Source: Dichotomicrobium thermohalophilum (GTDB taxonomy: Bacteria > Pseudomonadota > Alphaproteobacteria > Rhizobiales > Rhodomicrobiaceae). Taken from it: a stretch of DNA of 64,000 nt. Under the pieces are notes generated by a model. That model ran no database searches. It saw nothing but the letters and a program-made list of their open reading frames with translations, and had not been told where the DNA came from. Positions 39,448 through 48,734 of the stretch are shown one piece after another. The translations under genes and the position numbers were made by a program. The stretch covers positions 1,636,501-1,700,500 of the forward strand of contig NZ_QXDF01000001.1 in the NCBI RefSeq assembly GCF_003550175.1, read 5' to 3'. Position 1 is the stretch's first letter, and each line of letters opens with the position of its first letter.

Positions 39448-40608
39448 GTGCGTAGGTTTTTCATCACGACTTGGACTGCGATACTGGCGGTCGTGGCCGC
39501 CCTTGTGGCCCAGCCGGCGCTTGCGGCGTTCCAGAGCGATGCGCCCTATGCCTTCCTGATGGACTACGACACGGGCGCCGTTCTTTACAACAAGCGCGGC
39601 GATGAGCCGATGCCCCCTGCGAGCATGAGCAAGCTCATGACTCTCGCGGTGGTGTTCAAGGCGCTGAAGGAAGGCCGGCTGGACCTCGATGACGAGTTCG
39701 TCGTCAGCGAGAACGCCTGGCGTACCGGTGGTGCGCCGTCCGGCACCTCGGCGATGTTCGCGCCGATCAATTCCTCCGTCACGGTGGAGGAACTCATCCG
39801 GGGCGTCGCCATCCAGTCGGGTAATGACGCCAGCATCGTGCTCGCCGAAGGTCTGGCGGGTTCGGAGGAAGGCTTCGCCCGGCTCATGAACGACTATGCC
39901 GATGACCTCGGGCTGGAGAATTCCAACTTCGTGAACTCCACCGGCCTGCCGGACCCCAACCACTACATGTCGGCGCGCGACCTGGCAGTGCTGGCGCGTC
40001 ACGTGATCCGGGAATACCCGAACTATTATCACTATTTCGGCGAGCAGGAGTTCAAGTATCGCCGCCACCGCTTCTACAATCGCAATCGGCTGGTGCGGAG
40101 TGACAAGGCGGATGGTCTCAAAACCGGATACACCAGCGAGTCGGGTTATGGCGTGGTCGCCTCGGCCGAGAACGACGGTCGGCGCATGATCGCCGTGGTC
40201 AACGGGCTTGAGACGCGAAGCGCCCGTCGCAACGAGGCGATAGAGTTGCTCAACTGGGGACTGCGCAGCTTCAAGGAATTCAAGCTGTTCGACGCCGGCG
40301 ATATCGTCGGCACGGCCCGCGTCTGGGGCGGGGAGAGCCGCTTCGTCGACCTGACCGGCAAGGGCGATGTGACGATCCTGTTGCCGCGCGCCACCGAGCG
40401 CGAGCGCATCTCAGCGGAGATCGCCTATATCGGCCCGCTCTATCCGCCGATCGAGCAGGGGGAAAAGATCGCCGAAATCCGCGTGACCACCGATGAGGGC
40501 ATAAGCAACAGCGCACCGCTCTATGCGGCAGAAGATGTGGGGAAAGGCGGTGTGATTTCGCGTGGATTTGACACGATCCTGATGCTCGCCTTCGGCTGGC
40601 TGTTATAA
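39448..40608 (+). CDS. D-alanyl-D-alanine carboxypeptidase (PBP5/6 family)
   Basis: 386 aa from a GTG start. Signal peptide MRRFFITTWTAILAVVAAL... cleaved near ALA. Class S11 motifs: PPASMSKLMT (SxxK), VAIQSGNDASIVLAEG (SGN) and DGLKTGYTSESGYG (KTG). A C-terminal beta domain and a final amphipathic/hydrophobic helix (FDTILMLAFGWLL) tether it to the inner-membrane surface. Trims terminal D-Ala from stem peptides. Ends one base before the tmk start. Confidence 0.96.
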   Translation: MRRFFITTWTAILAVVAALVAQPALAAFQSDAPYAFLMDYDTGAVLYNKRGDEPMPPASMSKLMTLAVVFKALKEGRLDLDDEFVVSENAWRTGGAPSGTSAMFAPINSSVTVEELIRGVAIQSGNDASIVLAEGLAGSEEGFARLMNDYADDLGLENSNFVNSTGLPDPNHYMSARDLAVLARHVIREYPNYYHYFGEQEFKYRRHRFYNRNRLVRSDKADGLKTGYTSESGYGVVASAENDGRRMIAVVNGLETRSARRNEAIELLNWGLRSFKEFKLFDAGDIVGTARVWGGESRFVDLTGKGDVTILLPRATERERISAEIAYIGPLYPPIEQGEKIAEIRVTTDEGISNSAPLYAAEDVGKGGVISRGFDTILMLAFGWLL

Positions 40609-40609
40609 G

Positions 40610-41287
40610 GTGTCGTTGCGGGCGCATCGCGCCCCGATGGGAGGCGACCCGGGACGGCAGGCTTTGGCTGCAGGCAAGTTCATTACGCTCGAAGGCGGGG
40701 AGGGCGCCGGCAAGTCCACCCAGGCCAAGCGCCTACGTGACCGGCTGGAGGCGCGAGGACACAGCGTCGTTCTGACGCGGGAGCCGGGCGGCTCGCCCCG
40801 GGCTGAACAGATCCGCGAGTTGCTGCTTTCGGGCAAGATCGAGAAGTTCGGCGGGCTGGCCGAGGCCGCGCTGTTTTACGCCGCGCGCCATTCCCACCTG
40901 GAGATCACGATCCGTCCGGCGCTTGACGAGGGCAAGTGGGTGGTCTGCGACCGCTTTTCCGACTCCACCCGGGCCTATCAGGGCGCGGGCGGGGAGGTTC
41001 CGCTGTCCATGCTGGAGGCGCTGGAGCGGACCATCGTCTGGCCGACGCGGCCGGATCTGACGCTGATCCTCGATGTCCCGCCGGAGCTGGCGCTGGAGCG
41101 GCTCAAGGGCACAGAAAAGGACCGCTACGAGAAGATGCCGTTGGCGTTCCACCAGAACCTGCGCTCGGAATTCCTCAACATCGCGCGCTGCGAGCCGTGG
41201 CGCTGCGCTGTCATCGACGCCTCCGTCGATCCCGACACCGTAGAAGCCGCGATCTGGAAGGTCGTGGAAGAGCGCCTGAACCCGTAA
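40610..41287 (+). CDS. tmk: Thymidylate kinase
   Basis: 225 aa from GTG 40610; ATG 40637 would give 216 aa and fits the usual length equally well. Makes dTDP from dTMP. P-loop ITLEGGEGAGKSTQAKRL, LTREPGGSPRAEQIR (DR-type dTMP loop region), VVCDRFSDSTRAYQGAGG and a Lys/Arg-containing lid KGTEKDRYEK. Lies one base after the carboxypeptidase stop and 3 bases before holB, so the three are one transcript. Confidence 0.96.
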   Translation: MSLRAHRAPMGGDPGRQALAAGKFITLEGGEGAGKSTQAKRLRDRLEARGHSVVLTREPGGSPRAEQIRELLLSGKIEKFGGLAEAALFYAARHSHLEITIRPALDEGKWVVCDRFSDSTRAYQGAGGEVPLSMLEALERTIVWPTRPDLTLILDVPPELALERLKGTEKDRYEKMPLAFHQNLRSEFLNIARCEPWRCAVIDASVDPDTVEAAIWKVVEERLNP

Positions 41288-41290
41288 GTC

Positions 41291-42382
41291 ATGGCCAGAG
41301 CAGCGCGACAAACGGCCGAAACGGCCCCGCCTGCCCAGGAAGCGGACCGGCTCGGCGGCTGGCCGCATCCCCGCGAGACAGCAGGTGTCATCGGGCATGA
41401 GGCCGAACGCGCCCGGCTGAGCGAGCGATTGCAGAGCGGGCGCATCGCGCATGGTTGGATCGTGGCCGGCCCGCCTGGCATCGGGAAGGCGACACTGGTT
41501 TACGACTTCGCCGTCGAGGTCGTCGCACAGGGCGTTGAGACAGTCGAACAGGCGCGGCGCTTCATCGCGGCGCAAGCGCATCCGCGCCTGCTGGTCGTGC
41601 GCCGGACGATCAGCCCGCAGACGAAGAAGCTGCGCACCCAGATTGCGGTCGACGACGTGCGCCGGCTCCGGCAGTTCCTCGGCACGACAGCGGGGGAGGG
41701 CTGGCGCGTGGTGATCGTGGACAGCGCGGATGACCTGAACACCAGTTCGGCGAATGCGTTGCTCAAATCGCTGGAAGAGCCGCCGCCGCGTACCCTGTTT
41801 TTCCTCGTGGCGACAAGCGCGGGCCGCCTGCTGCCGACGATCGCCTCGCGCTGCGAGCGGCTGCGCCTGCGTCCGCTCAGCACGGAGGAAACGCGCCGGG
41901 CGGTCGAAACCGCTTGCGATGCGGCCGGCATGGACCTGCCCGAGCCCGAGACGCTTGAGCCGATCCTCGCCGCGGCGCGTGGGCGCCCGAGGCGCGCGCT
42001 GGAGCTGATTTCGGGTGGCGGTGCAGAGGTTTACCGGCTGATCCGACAAATCTTCGAGGGCCTGCCGCGCCTGCACGACGGTGACGTCTTCCGCTTGATC
42101 GAGGCTGCGAGCGATGCCAAGTCCGGGCTGGGATTTGATCTCGTCTTCGATCTGGTCGAGGATGCGCTCGCTGCGGCGATCCGGGCCGCCGCGCAATCGC
42201 CTGACACCAACGGTGTGTTCAACGCGCACAGCCTTGCGCGATGGATGGAGGTGTGGGACACAGGGAAGCGTCTGCGCGCGGAGGCCGAGACTCTCAATCT
42301 CGACCGCGGCGCAGCACTGATGCGGCTGTTTACCGAGATCGAAGACGCCGCGCGGCTGGCTCGGCACGCGCATCCGGCGTGA
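41291..42382 (+). CDS. holB: DNA polymerase III subunit delta'
   Basis: 363 aa clamp-loader subunit. P-loop [17 protein letters not shown], then [40 protein letters not shown] and [20 protein letters not shown], the sensor-1 region with the SRC-type motif [12 protein letters not shown]. The zinc-binding Cys set of E. coli delta' is missing. Between tmk and metG, the usual alphaproteobacterial order. Confidence 0.95.
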   Translation: MARAARQTAETAPPAQEADRLGGWPHPRETAGVIGHEAERARLSERLQSGRIAHGWIVAGPPGIGKATLVYDFAVEVVAQGVETVEQARRFIAAQAHPRLLVVRRTISPQTKKLRTQIAVDDVRRLRQFLGTTAGEGWRVVIVDSADDLNTSSANALLKSLEEPPPRTLFFLVATSAGRLLPTIASRCERLRLRPLSTEETRRAVETACDAAGMDLPEPETLEPILAAARGRPRRALELISGGGAEVYRLIRQIFEGLPRLHDGDVFRLIEAASDAKSGLGFDLVFDLVEDALAAAIRAAAQSPDTNGVFNAHSLARWMEVWDTGKRLRAEAETLNLDRGAALMRLFTEIEDAARLARHAHPA

Positions 42383-42426
42383 AGCGCGCGAGCGCCGCAA
42401 GCAACCCAAGGCGGAACGATAGGCAC

Positions 42427-43992
42427 ATGACGACCAAGCCCGCTTACTATCTGACCACCGCGATTTCCTATCCGAACGGCGCGCCGCATATCGGCCACGC
42501 CTATGAGGCGATCGCGACCGATGCGCTGGCGCGCTTCCGCCGGCTCGACGGATATGACGTGTTCTTCCTCACCGGCGTTGATGAGCACGGGCTCAAGATG
42601 AAGCAGACGGCCCAGAAAGAGGGCCTGACGCCGCGCGAACTGGGCGACCGCAACACGCCGCAATTTCAGGAGATGTGCCGGGTGCTGCAGGTCTCCAACG
42701 ATGACTTCATCCGCACGACCGAGCCGCGCCACCATGCCGCCGTCACCGAAATCTGGAAGCGGATGGAGGCGCAGGGCGACATCTATCTCGACACCTATGC
42801 GGGCTGGTATTCCGTGCGTGACGAGGCGTTCTACGCCGAGAGCGAGACGGAAGTCGGCGAGGACGGCGTCCGCCGCGGCCCGTCCGGCACCCCGGTGGAG
42901 TGGACCGAGGAGCAGACCTATTTCTTTCGGCTGTCGAAATACGGACCGGCACTGCTCAAGCATTACGCCGAGAACCCGGATTTCATCCTTCCACCGGAGC
43001 GCCGCAACGAGGTCGTGAGCTTCGTCGAGGGTGGTCTGCAGGACCTGTCGATCTCGCGCACCACGCTGGATTGGGGCATTCCCGTACCGGATGCGCCGGG
43101 CCACGTCATCTATGTCTGGGTGGACGCGCTGACGAACTACCTGACCGGCGCGGGCTACCCGGACACCGAGAGCGAATCCTATAAACGCTATTGGCCGGCC
43201 GATCTGCACGTCATCGGCAAGGACATCCTGCGGTTCCACGCGATCTACTGGCCGGCCTTCCTGATGTCGGCGGGCGTACCGTTGCCGAAGCGGGTATTCG
43301 CCCACGGTTTCCTGTTCAACCGTGGGGAGAAGATGTCGAAGTCGGTCGGCAATGTTGTCGACCCGTTCGCGCTCGTTTCAGTCTACGGTGTCGATGAACT
43401 GCGTTATTTTCTGCTGCGCGAGGTGCCGTTCGGGCAGGACGGCAGCTACAGCCATGAGGCCATTGTCGCGCGCATCAATGCCGATCTGGCGAATGATCTG
43501 GGCAACCTCGCGCAGCGTTCCCTGAGCATGATCGCGAAGAATTGCGGGGGCGCACTGCCCGAGCCGGGCGACTTCACGGAGGAGGACCGGGCGCTGCTCG
43601 ACCTGGCCGACGGCGTGCTTGCAACGGTCCGCAACGCGCTGGATACGCAGGCGATCCACAAGGCCGCAGAGGCGATCTGGAACGTGGTGGGCGAGGCGAA
43701 CCGCTACTTCGCGTCACAGGAGCCATGGGCGCTGAAGAAGAGTGATCCCGTGCGCATGGGGACGGTGCTTTACGTGACGGCGGAGACGGTGCGGCAGGTC
43801 GGGATTCTGGCGCAGGCGCTGACGCCGGATGCCGCCGGCAAGCTGCTGGATCAACTGGCCGTTCCGACTGACTCGCGCGATTTTGCTCATCTGGGAGAGG
43901 CAGGCCGCCTGCACGCCGGAACCGAGTTGCCCAAGCCGGAGCCTGTCTTCCCGCGCTTTGTCGAACAGGACGAGAAACAAGCCGCTCAGTAA
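42427..43992 (+). CDS. metG: Methionine-tRNA ligase
   Basis: 521 aa from the ATG of [20 protein letters not shown]; upstream codons in frame overlap holB and look non-coding. Class I synthetase with [20 protein letters not shown] (HIGH) and [19 protein letters not shown] (KMSKS). It lacks the zinc-knuckle cysteines and the C-terminal tRNA-binding domain of E. coli MetRS, matching the shorter form. One-base overlap with tatD. Confidence 0.97.
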   Translation: MTTKPAYYLTTAISYPNGAPHIGHAYEAIATDALARFRRLDGYDVFFLTGVDEHGLKMKQTAQKEGLTPRELGDRNTPQFQEMCRVLQVSNDDFIRTTEPRHHAAVTEIWKRMEAQGDIYLDTYAGWYSVRDEAFYAESETEVGEDGVRRGPSGTPVEWTEEQTYFFRLSKYGPALLKHYAENPDFILPPERRNEVVSFVEGGLQDLSISRTTLDWGIPVPDAPGHVIYVWVDALTNYLTGAGYPDTESESYKRYWPADLHVIGKDILRFHAIYWPAFLMSAGVPLPKRVFAHGFLFNRGEKMSKSVGNVVDPFALVSVYGVDELRYFLLREVPFGQDGSYSHEAIVARINADLANDLGNLAQRSLSMIAKNCGGALPEPGDFTEEDRALLDLADGVLATVRNALDTQAIHKAAEAIWNVVGEANRYFASQEPWALKKSDPVRMGTVLYVTAETVRQVGILAQALTPDAAGKLLDQLAVPTDSRDFAHLGEAGRLHAGTELPKPEPVFPRFVEQDEKQAAQ

Positions 43993-44819
43993 TGCTTATC
44001 GACAGCCATTGCCACCTGGACTTTCCCGATTTCGCACCGGAACGCGATGCGGTGATCGCCCGTGCGCGCGAAGCCGGCGTCAGCCCGATGATCACGATCT
44101 CGACACGGATGCGCCGCTTCGAGGAGGTCCATGCGCTGACACAGGCCTATGAGGACGTGTTCTGTTCGGCTGGCACGCACCCGCACTATGCGAGCGAGGA
44201 AAAGGATGTGCCGCTGGAGGACATCCTGGCGGCAGCCCGGCGCGACAAGGTCGTGGCGATCGGCGAGGCGGGGCTGGACTATCACTATGACTTCAGCGCC
44301 GTTGAGGACCAGAAAGCGGGCTTCCGCCGCCATATCGAGGCCGCGCGTCAAACGGGCTTGCCGCTCGTGATCCATTCGCGCGAAGCCGAGGAAGACACCG
44401 CCGCCATTCTCGAAGACGAAATGGGCAAGGGCGCGTTCAGCGCCGTGCTGCATTGCTTCACATCCGGCCCGGACCTTGCGCGGCGCGGGCTGGCGCTGGG
44501 GCTTTACGTGTCGTTTTCCGGCGTGCTGACCTTCAAGAAGTCTGATGAGCTGCGGGAGATCGCCGCGAGCGTGCCGATGGACCGTTTGCTGGTCGAGACC
44601 GACGCACCTTATCTCGCGCCGGTGCCCTATCGCGGCAAGCGCAACGAGCCGGCCTATGTGCGCCACACGGCCAAGGTGCTGGCCGAGGTCAAGGGCGTGA
44701 GCGAAGACGAGATTGCCCGCGCCACCACCGAGAACGCCTACCGGCTGTTCCATCGTTTGCCGCGGCCCGAGGCCATGCGCCGTGATCCCGCGGCGGCCGA
44801 GACAGGCCGGGTAGCCTGA
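43992..44819 (+). CDS. tatD: TatD-family metal-dependent hydrolase
   Basis: 275 aa TIM-barrel hydrolase, probably a DNase of the TatD/YcfH group. Metal ligands: LIDSHCHLDFPDFAPERD at the N-terminus, GEAGLDYHYD, LVIHSREAEEDT, VLHCFTSG and LVETDAPYLAPVPYRGKRNEP. The metG-tatD-MBL order is common in Proteobacteria; start overlaps the metG stop by one base and its stop overlaps the next start by one base. Confidence 0.96.
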   Translation: MLIDSHCHLDFPDFAPERDAVIARAREAGVSPMITISTRMRRFEEVHALTQAYEDVFCSAGTHPHYASEEKDVPLEDILAAARRDKVVAIGEAGLDYHYDFSAVEDQKAGFRRHIEAARQTGLPLVIHSREAEEDTAAILEDEMGKGAFSAVLHCFTSGPDLARRGLALGLYVSFSGVLTFKKSDELREIAASVPMDRLLVETDAPYLAPVPYRGKRNEPAYVRHTAKVLAEVKGVSEDEIARATTENAYRLFHRLPRPEAMRRDPAAAETGRVA

Positions 44820-45619
44820 TGACATACCGCTTCACGATCCTGGGATGCGGTTCATCGGGTGGTGTGCCGCGCATCGGCGGCGACTGGGGTAAGTGCGACC
44901 CAAACGAGCCGCGCAACAGGCGCACGCGGTGTTCCTTACTGATCGAACGCATCGGCAATCACGGCACGACCACCGTGCTGGTGGACAGTTGCCCGGACAT
45001 CCGGGAACAGTTCCTTCGTCATGATGTGGCGTGGCTTGACGGTGTGCTTTACACCCACGATCACGCGGACCACACGCACGGCATCGACGATCTCCGCGCG
45101 ATCGTGTTTCGCCGCCGTGAGCAGCTCGACGTCTATTTCGATGAGGCCACGCGCGCCGCGCTGGAGCACCGTTTTCACTATTGCTTCTACGCGCCGGAAG
45201 GCAGCCAGTATCCGCCAATCTTGCGTCCGCACACGATCCGGCCTGGCAAGCCGGTCCAGATCGACGGTTCCGGCGGGGTCATCGAGGCGATGCCGTTCGC
45301 CCAGCTCCATGGAAACATCGTTTCGCTCGGGTTTCGCGTCGGCGGGCTGGCCTATTCCAGCGACCTGCACGGCCTGCCGGACAAGTCATTGCCGCTTATG
45401 GAGGGCCTCGATATCTGGGTGGTCGATGCGCTGCGCCACGCGCCTGCGCATCCGGCGCATTTCACGGTCGAGCAGGCGGTGGACTGGATCCGGAGACTAG
45501 AGGTGCCGCGCGGCGTGCTTACCCACATGCATAACGACCTCGACTTCAATGTCCTCAAGCGCGAACTGCCGCGTGGGATTGAGCCGGCCTATGACGGCAT
45601 GGTCATCGAGATGCCGTAA
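44819..45619 (+). CDS. MBL-fold metallo-hydrolase (PhnP-like)
   Basis: 266 aa. Metallo-beta-lactamase fold with N-terminal ILGCGSSGGVPRIGGDWG and Zn motif YTHDHADHTHGIDDLR; further ligands are in LAYSSDLHGLP and VLTHMHNDLDF. It resembles PhnP-type phosphodiesterases and the MBL gene that commonly follows tatD. The substrate is not known. Four consecutive genes (tmk to here) overlap or nearly touch, so expression is probably shared. Confidence 0.93.
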   Translation: MTYRFTILGCGSSGGVPRIGGDWGKCDPNEPRNRRTRCSLLIERIGNHGTTTVLVDSCPDIREQFLRHDVAWLDGVLYTHDHADHTHGIDDLRAIVFRRREQLDVYFDEATRAALEHRFHYCFYAPEGSQYPPILRPHTIRPGKPVQIDGSGGVIEAMPFAQLHGNIVSLGFRVGGLAYSSDLHGLPDKSLPLMEGLDIWVVDALRHAPAHPAHFTVEQAVDWIRRLEVPRGVLTHMHNDLDFNVLKRELPRGIEPAYDGMVIEMP

Positions 45620-45626
45620 TGAGTGA

Positions 45627-45759
45627 TTTTCGCTCAGACTGAAACGTCGCATTCGTCTTTGCCGGACTTGATCCGGCAATCCGGCGTCGATACCCGATGG
45701 CCGCAGTCATAGATGCCCGTGTCAAGCACGGGCATGACATGGGTCGTGGTGAGCGAAAA
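45627..45759. repeat. MITE/REP-like element with terminal inverted repeats and two internal hairpins
   Basis: Perfect 10-bp terminal inverted repeats TTTTCGCTCA (45627-45636) and TGAGCGAAAA (45750-45759) enclose 133 bp. Inside are hairpin 45661-45677 (GCCGGA-CTTGA-TCCGGC) and hairpin 45713-45735 (ATGCCCGTG-TCAAG-CACGGGCAT). The two loops are reverse complements of each other. It fills the space between two convergent genes. I recall similar hairpin pairs as dispersed repeats in other alphaproteobacterial genomes; this is not verified here. Confidence 0.7.
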
Positions 45760-45764
45760 GGGCT

Positions 45765-46526
45765 CTAGATAGAGCCGGCTTTCTTCGCGTAATCCTCGTA
45801 ATCGAATCGCTGGCCGGTCACGTCACAGTCAGGAGCAGCCAGATCAACGAACAACGGCACGACGGCCTCCGGCGGCTTGAGCGTTGCCGGGTCTTCGCCG
45901 GGGTAGGCGGCGGCGCGCATCGCCGTGCGGGTGCGGCCCGGATTGATGATGTTGACGCGCACCAGCGTGGAGGCCGTTTCGGCGGCATAGGTCAGCGCCA
46001 GCGTCTCCAACGCGGCCTTCGAGGTCGCATACTCCCCCCAATAAGCGCGCGGCGTCTCTGCGACGCCCGACGAGACGAAGATCGCCCGCCCGGAATCCGA
46101 GCGGCGCAGGAGCGGGTCCAGCGTGCGGATGAGGCGCATATTCGCCGAGACGTTGACGGCCAGTACCTCGTCCCAGTCGCGGTCCTGGATATGCGCAACC
46201 GGCGTCAGCGTGCCGAGCACGCCGGCATTCGCGACGAAGATGTCGATGTGTGGCCAGCGTTGATAGAGCGTCGGCCCGAGCGCGTCCACCTTGTCGCCCT
46301 GTTTGAGGTTCAGCGTGATCAGCGAGCAGGAGCCGCCTTCGGCCTTGATGTCGTCGTCAAGTTCTTCCAGCGCGCCCTTGGTCCGCGCGATGGCAATGAC
46401 ATGCGCGCCTTCGCGCGCGAAGCCAATCGCGACCGCCCGGCCGATCCCGCGTGAGGCGCCTGTAATGACGGCTGTGCGCCCGGCCAGTCGCTTGGCCGTC
46501 TCCTGGTGCGAGGAATGCTCGGACAT
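45765..46526 (-). CDS. SDR-family oxidoreductase
   Basis: 253 aa short-chain dehydrogenase/reductase. Cofactor motif AVITGASRGIGRAVAIGFAR, the NAG of IFVANAGVLGTLTPV, the Ser of AIFVSSGVAETP, and the active-site YATSKAALETLAL. N- and C-terminal ends resemble YciK-type proteins. Substrate unknown; NAD(P)H use inferred from family. 12 bases after purF, probably cotranscribed. Confidence 0.92.
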   Translation of the reverse strand: MSEHSSHQETAKRLAGRTAVITGASRGIGRAVAIGFAREGAHVIAIARTKGALEELDDDIKAEGGSCSLITLNLKQGDKVDALGPTLYQRWPHIDIFVANAGVLGTLTPVAHIQDRDWDEVLAVNVSANMRLIRTLDPLLRRSDSGRAIFVSSGVAETPRAYWGEYATSKAALETLALTYAAETASTLVRVNIINPGRTRTAMRAAAYPGEDPATLKPPEAVVPLFVDLAAPDCDVTGQRFDYEDYAKKAGSI

Positions 46527-46538
46527 GCGCTTAGCGGC

Positions 46539-47993
46539 TCAGCTTGCTTCGGCCAGCAGTGAGAGCTGGCGATGGGGCTGATTGTCGTCCTGGTCCACCA
46601 ACGGCGTGGGATAGTCGCCCGTGAAATAGTGGTCGGCGAATTGCGGGTTCGTTGCATCGCGCCCATCGTAGCCCAGCGCGCGATAGATACCGTCCACCGA
46701 CAGGAAAGCCAGGCTCTCCACGCCGATGAACTGGCGCATTTCCTCAAGCGAGTGGTGCGAAGCCAGCAGCTTGGCCTTCTCCGGCGTGTCGATGCCGTAG
46801 AAGTCAGGGTAGGTGATCGGCGGACAGGCCACGCGCATATGCACCTCCCGCGCACCCTTCTCATACATCATCTGCACGATCTTGATGGAGGTGGTGCCGC
46901 GCACGATGCTGTCGTCAATGAGCACGATGCGCTTGCCGCGGATCGCGGCGCTGTTGCCGCTGTGCTTCAGCTTCACGCCCAGCTTGCGGATGCGCTGCTC
47001 AGGCTCGATGAAGGTACGGCCGACATACTGGTTGCGAATGATCCCCAGTTCGAACGGCAGTCCGGACTGCTGCGCATAGCCGATCGCTGAAGGCACACCC
47101 GAATCGGGGACCGGCACTACGACGTCGGCATCTGCGGGCGCTTCGATAGCAAGCTGCGCGCCGAAGTTCTTGCGGACCTCGTAAACACTGCGCCCGCCGA
47201 CGATGGAATCGGGGCGGGCGAAGTAGATATATTCGAAGAGGCAGGGGCGCGGTGTGCGTGGCGGGAAGGGCCGGTGGCTTTCGATCCCGTCCTTCGTGAC
47301 CACCACCACCTCGCCGTTGTCGACTTCGCGCACGAACTCCGCGCCAATGATGTCGAGCGCGCAGGTTTCCGAGGCAAAGACATAGGCGCCATCCAGCTTG
47401 CCCAGCACGAGCGGGCGCAGGCCAAGAGGATCACGCGCGCCGATGAGCTTCTTGTTGGTCACGGCGACCAGCGCATAGCCGCCTTCGATCTGTAGAAGCG
47501 CGTCGATGAGCCGCTCGACAAGGCGCTGCTTCCGGCTGCGCGCCACAAGATGCATGATGACTTCGGTGTCCGAGGTCGACTGGCAGATTGCGCCGGAGGC
47601 AATCAGTTCTTCGCGTATCTTCAGCGCATTGGTCAAGTTGCCGTTATGCGCCAGCGCGAAGCCGCCGCCCGAAAGATCCGCGAACAGCGGCTGGACGTTG
47701 CGGATCGCGGTCTCACCCGTCGTGGAATAGCGGACATGCCCGACGGCGGCGTGCCCTTTCAACCGGTCCACGACCGATTTCTTGGTGAACTGGTCTCCGA
47801 CGAGTCCCAGCCGGCGCTCGGAGTGGAAGTGCTCGCCGTCATAGGACACGATGCCGGCGGCTTCTTGCCCGCGGTGTTGCAGCGCGTGCAGCCCGAGGAC
47901 GGTCAGCGGCGCGGCATCCTCGTGCCCGAAGATCCCGAACACCCCGCATTCCTCGCGGAGTTTGTCGTCATGAAGGAAATTGTCAGCGGCCAT
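46539..47993 (-). CDS. purF: Amidophosphoribosyltransferase
   Basis: 484 aa. First committed step of purine synthesis. A 15-residue propeptide precedes the catalytic Cys16 of EECGVFGIFGHEDA. Other signatures: LQHRGQEAAGIVSYDG, HNGNLTNALKIREEL, EYIYFARPDS, and the PRPP loop KRIVLIDDSIVRGTTS. The C-terminal Cys-x2-Cys of the iron-sulphur Bacillus-type enzyme is not seen (FADHYFTGDYPTPL instead), so a 4Fe-4S cluster is unlikely. Start set by this propeptide; a longer frame exists. Confidence 0.97.
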   Translation of the reverse strand: MAADNFLHDDKLREECGVFGIFGHEDAAPLTVLGLHALQHRGQEAAGIVSYDGEHFHSERRLGLVGDQFTKKSVVDRLKGHAAVGHVRYSTTGETAIRNVQPLFADLSGGGFALAHNGNLTNALKIREELIASGAICQSTSDTEVIMHLVARSRKQRLVERLIDALLQIEGGYALVAVTNKKLIGARDPLGLRPLVLGKLDGAYVFASETCALDIIGAEFVREVDNGEVVVVTKDGIESHRPFPPRTPRPCLFEYIYFARPDSIVGGRSVYEVRKNFGAQLAIEAPADADVVVPVPDSGVPSAIGYAQQSGLPFELGIIRNQYVGRTFIEPEQRIRKLGVKLKHSGNSAAIRGKRIVLIDDSIVRGTTSIKIVQMMYEKGAREVHMRVACPPITYPDFYGIDTPEKAKLLASHHSLEEMRQFIGVESLAFLSVDGIYRALGYDGRDATNPQFADHYFTGDYPTPLVDQDDNQPHRQLSLLAEAS

Positions 47994-48164
47994 CAGCCAA
48001 GCTCCATCACCTGTTGGAGCTGCAGGTCGCGCACGACCCGTTTCGCATACACTGCCAATATGCGCATTGTTGCGGCGCACGCAACGTCAAAATGTCAGTT
48101 TTGTGACGCTTCAACAGGCCGTAGAAACCATTTCGCGCGAAAGGATTAGCCTGACCCACCCGGT

Positions 48165-48680
48165 CTAGCCAGGTTCGCCGTCCTCTCGGAACACCGAGGC
48201 CGGGTTGTCCGGCAGCAAGGAAATGATGGCCGAGCCGGTGCTTTCGATCACCGGCAGCGAGCGGGCCTCAGTTACCCAGCGAGGGTGCGTTTCCTTGGGC
48301 ACGAGCATGCTCAACAGCTCGTAGGCGATCACGACAAGTATCAGCCCGCGCGCCAGCCCGAAGACGAAGCCGAGGGTCCGGTCCAGCGCGCCGACCCGGC
48401 TGTCCAGGATATAATCGGATATGCGCACGGTGATCAGGCTCACGACGATCAGCGTGACAATGAAGACGGTCCCGATCAGGACGCCGTCGGCCAGCATCGG
48501 TGGCTCGACATACTGCCGTGCCGTGTCCCGGTAGGCCGGGTAGGCGAACAGCGCGGCCACCGCTGCGAGCGCCCACGAGACGATGGACAGCATCTCCCGC
48601 GTCAGCCCGCGCAGCATGGCCAGGAACGCGGAGATGAACATGATCACGATCAGGATGACATCGAGCCACTGAATCGGCAT
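48165..48680 (-). CDS. cvpA: CvpA family membrane protein
   Basis: 171 aa with four hydrophobic segments (start MPIQWLDVILIVIMFISAFL, then SIVSWALAAVAALFAYPAYR, LIGTVFIVTLIVVSLITVRI and GLARGLILVVIAYELL). CvpA (colicin V production) proteins are linked to envelope permeability; the molecular role is unknown. Adjacency to purF is widespread in Proteobacteria and supports the call. ATG 48701 would add seven residues. Confidence 0.93.
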   Translation of the reverse strand: MPIQWLDVILIVIMFISAFLAMLRGLTREMLSIVSWALAAVAALFAYPAYRDTARQYVEPPMLADGVLIGTVFIVTLIVVSLITVRISDYILDSRVGALDRTLGFVFGLARGLILVVIAYELLSMLVPKETHPRWVTEARSLPVIESTGSAIISLLPDNPASVFREDGEPG

Positions 48681-48734
48681 TGCCCGGAAACCCCTCTCCA
48701 TGCGCGACGGCGCGATCTGCCCGTCGTCACGGCA

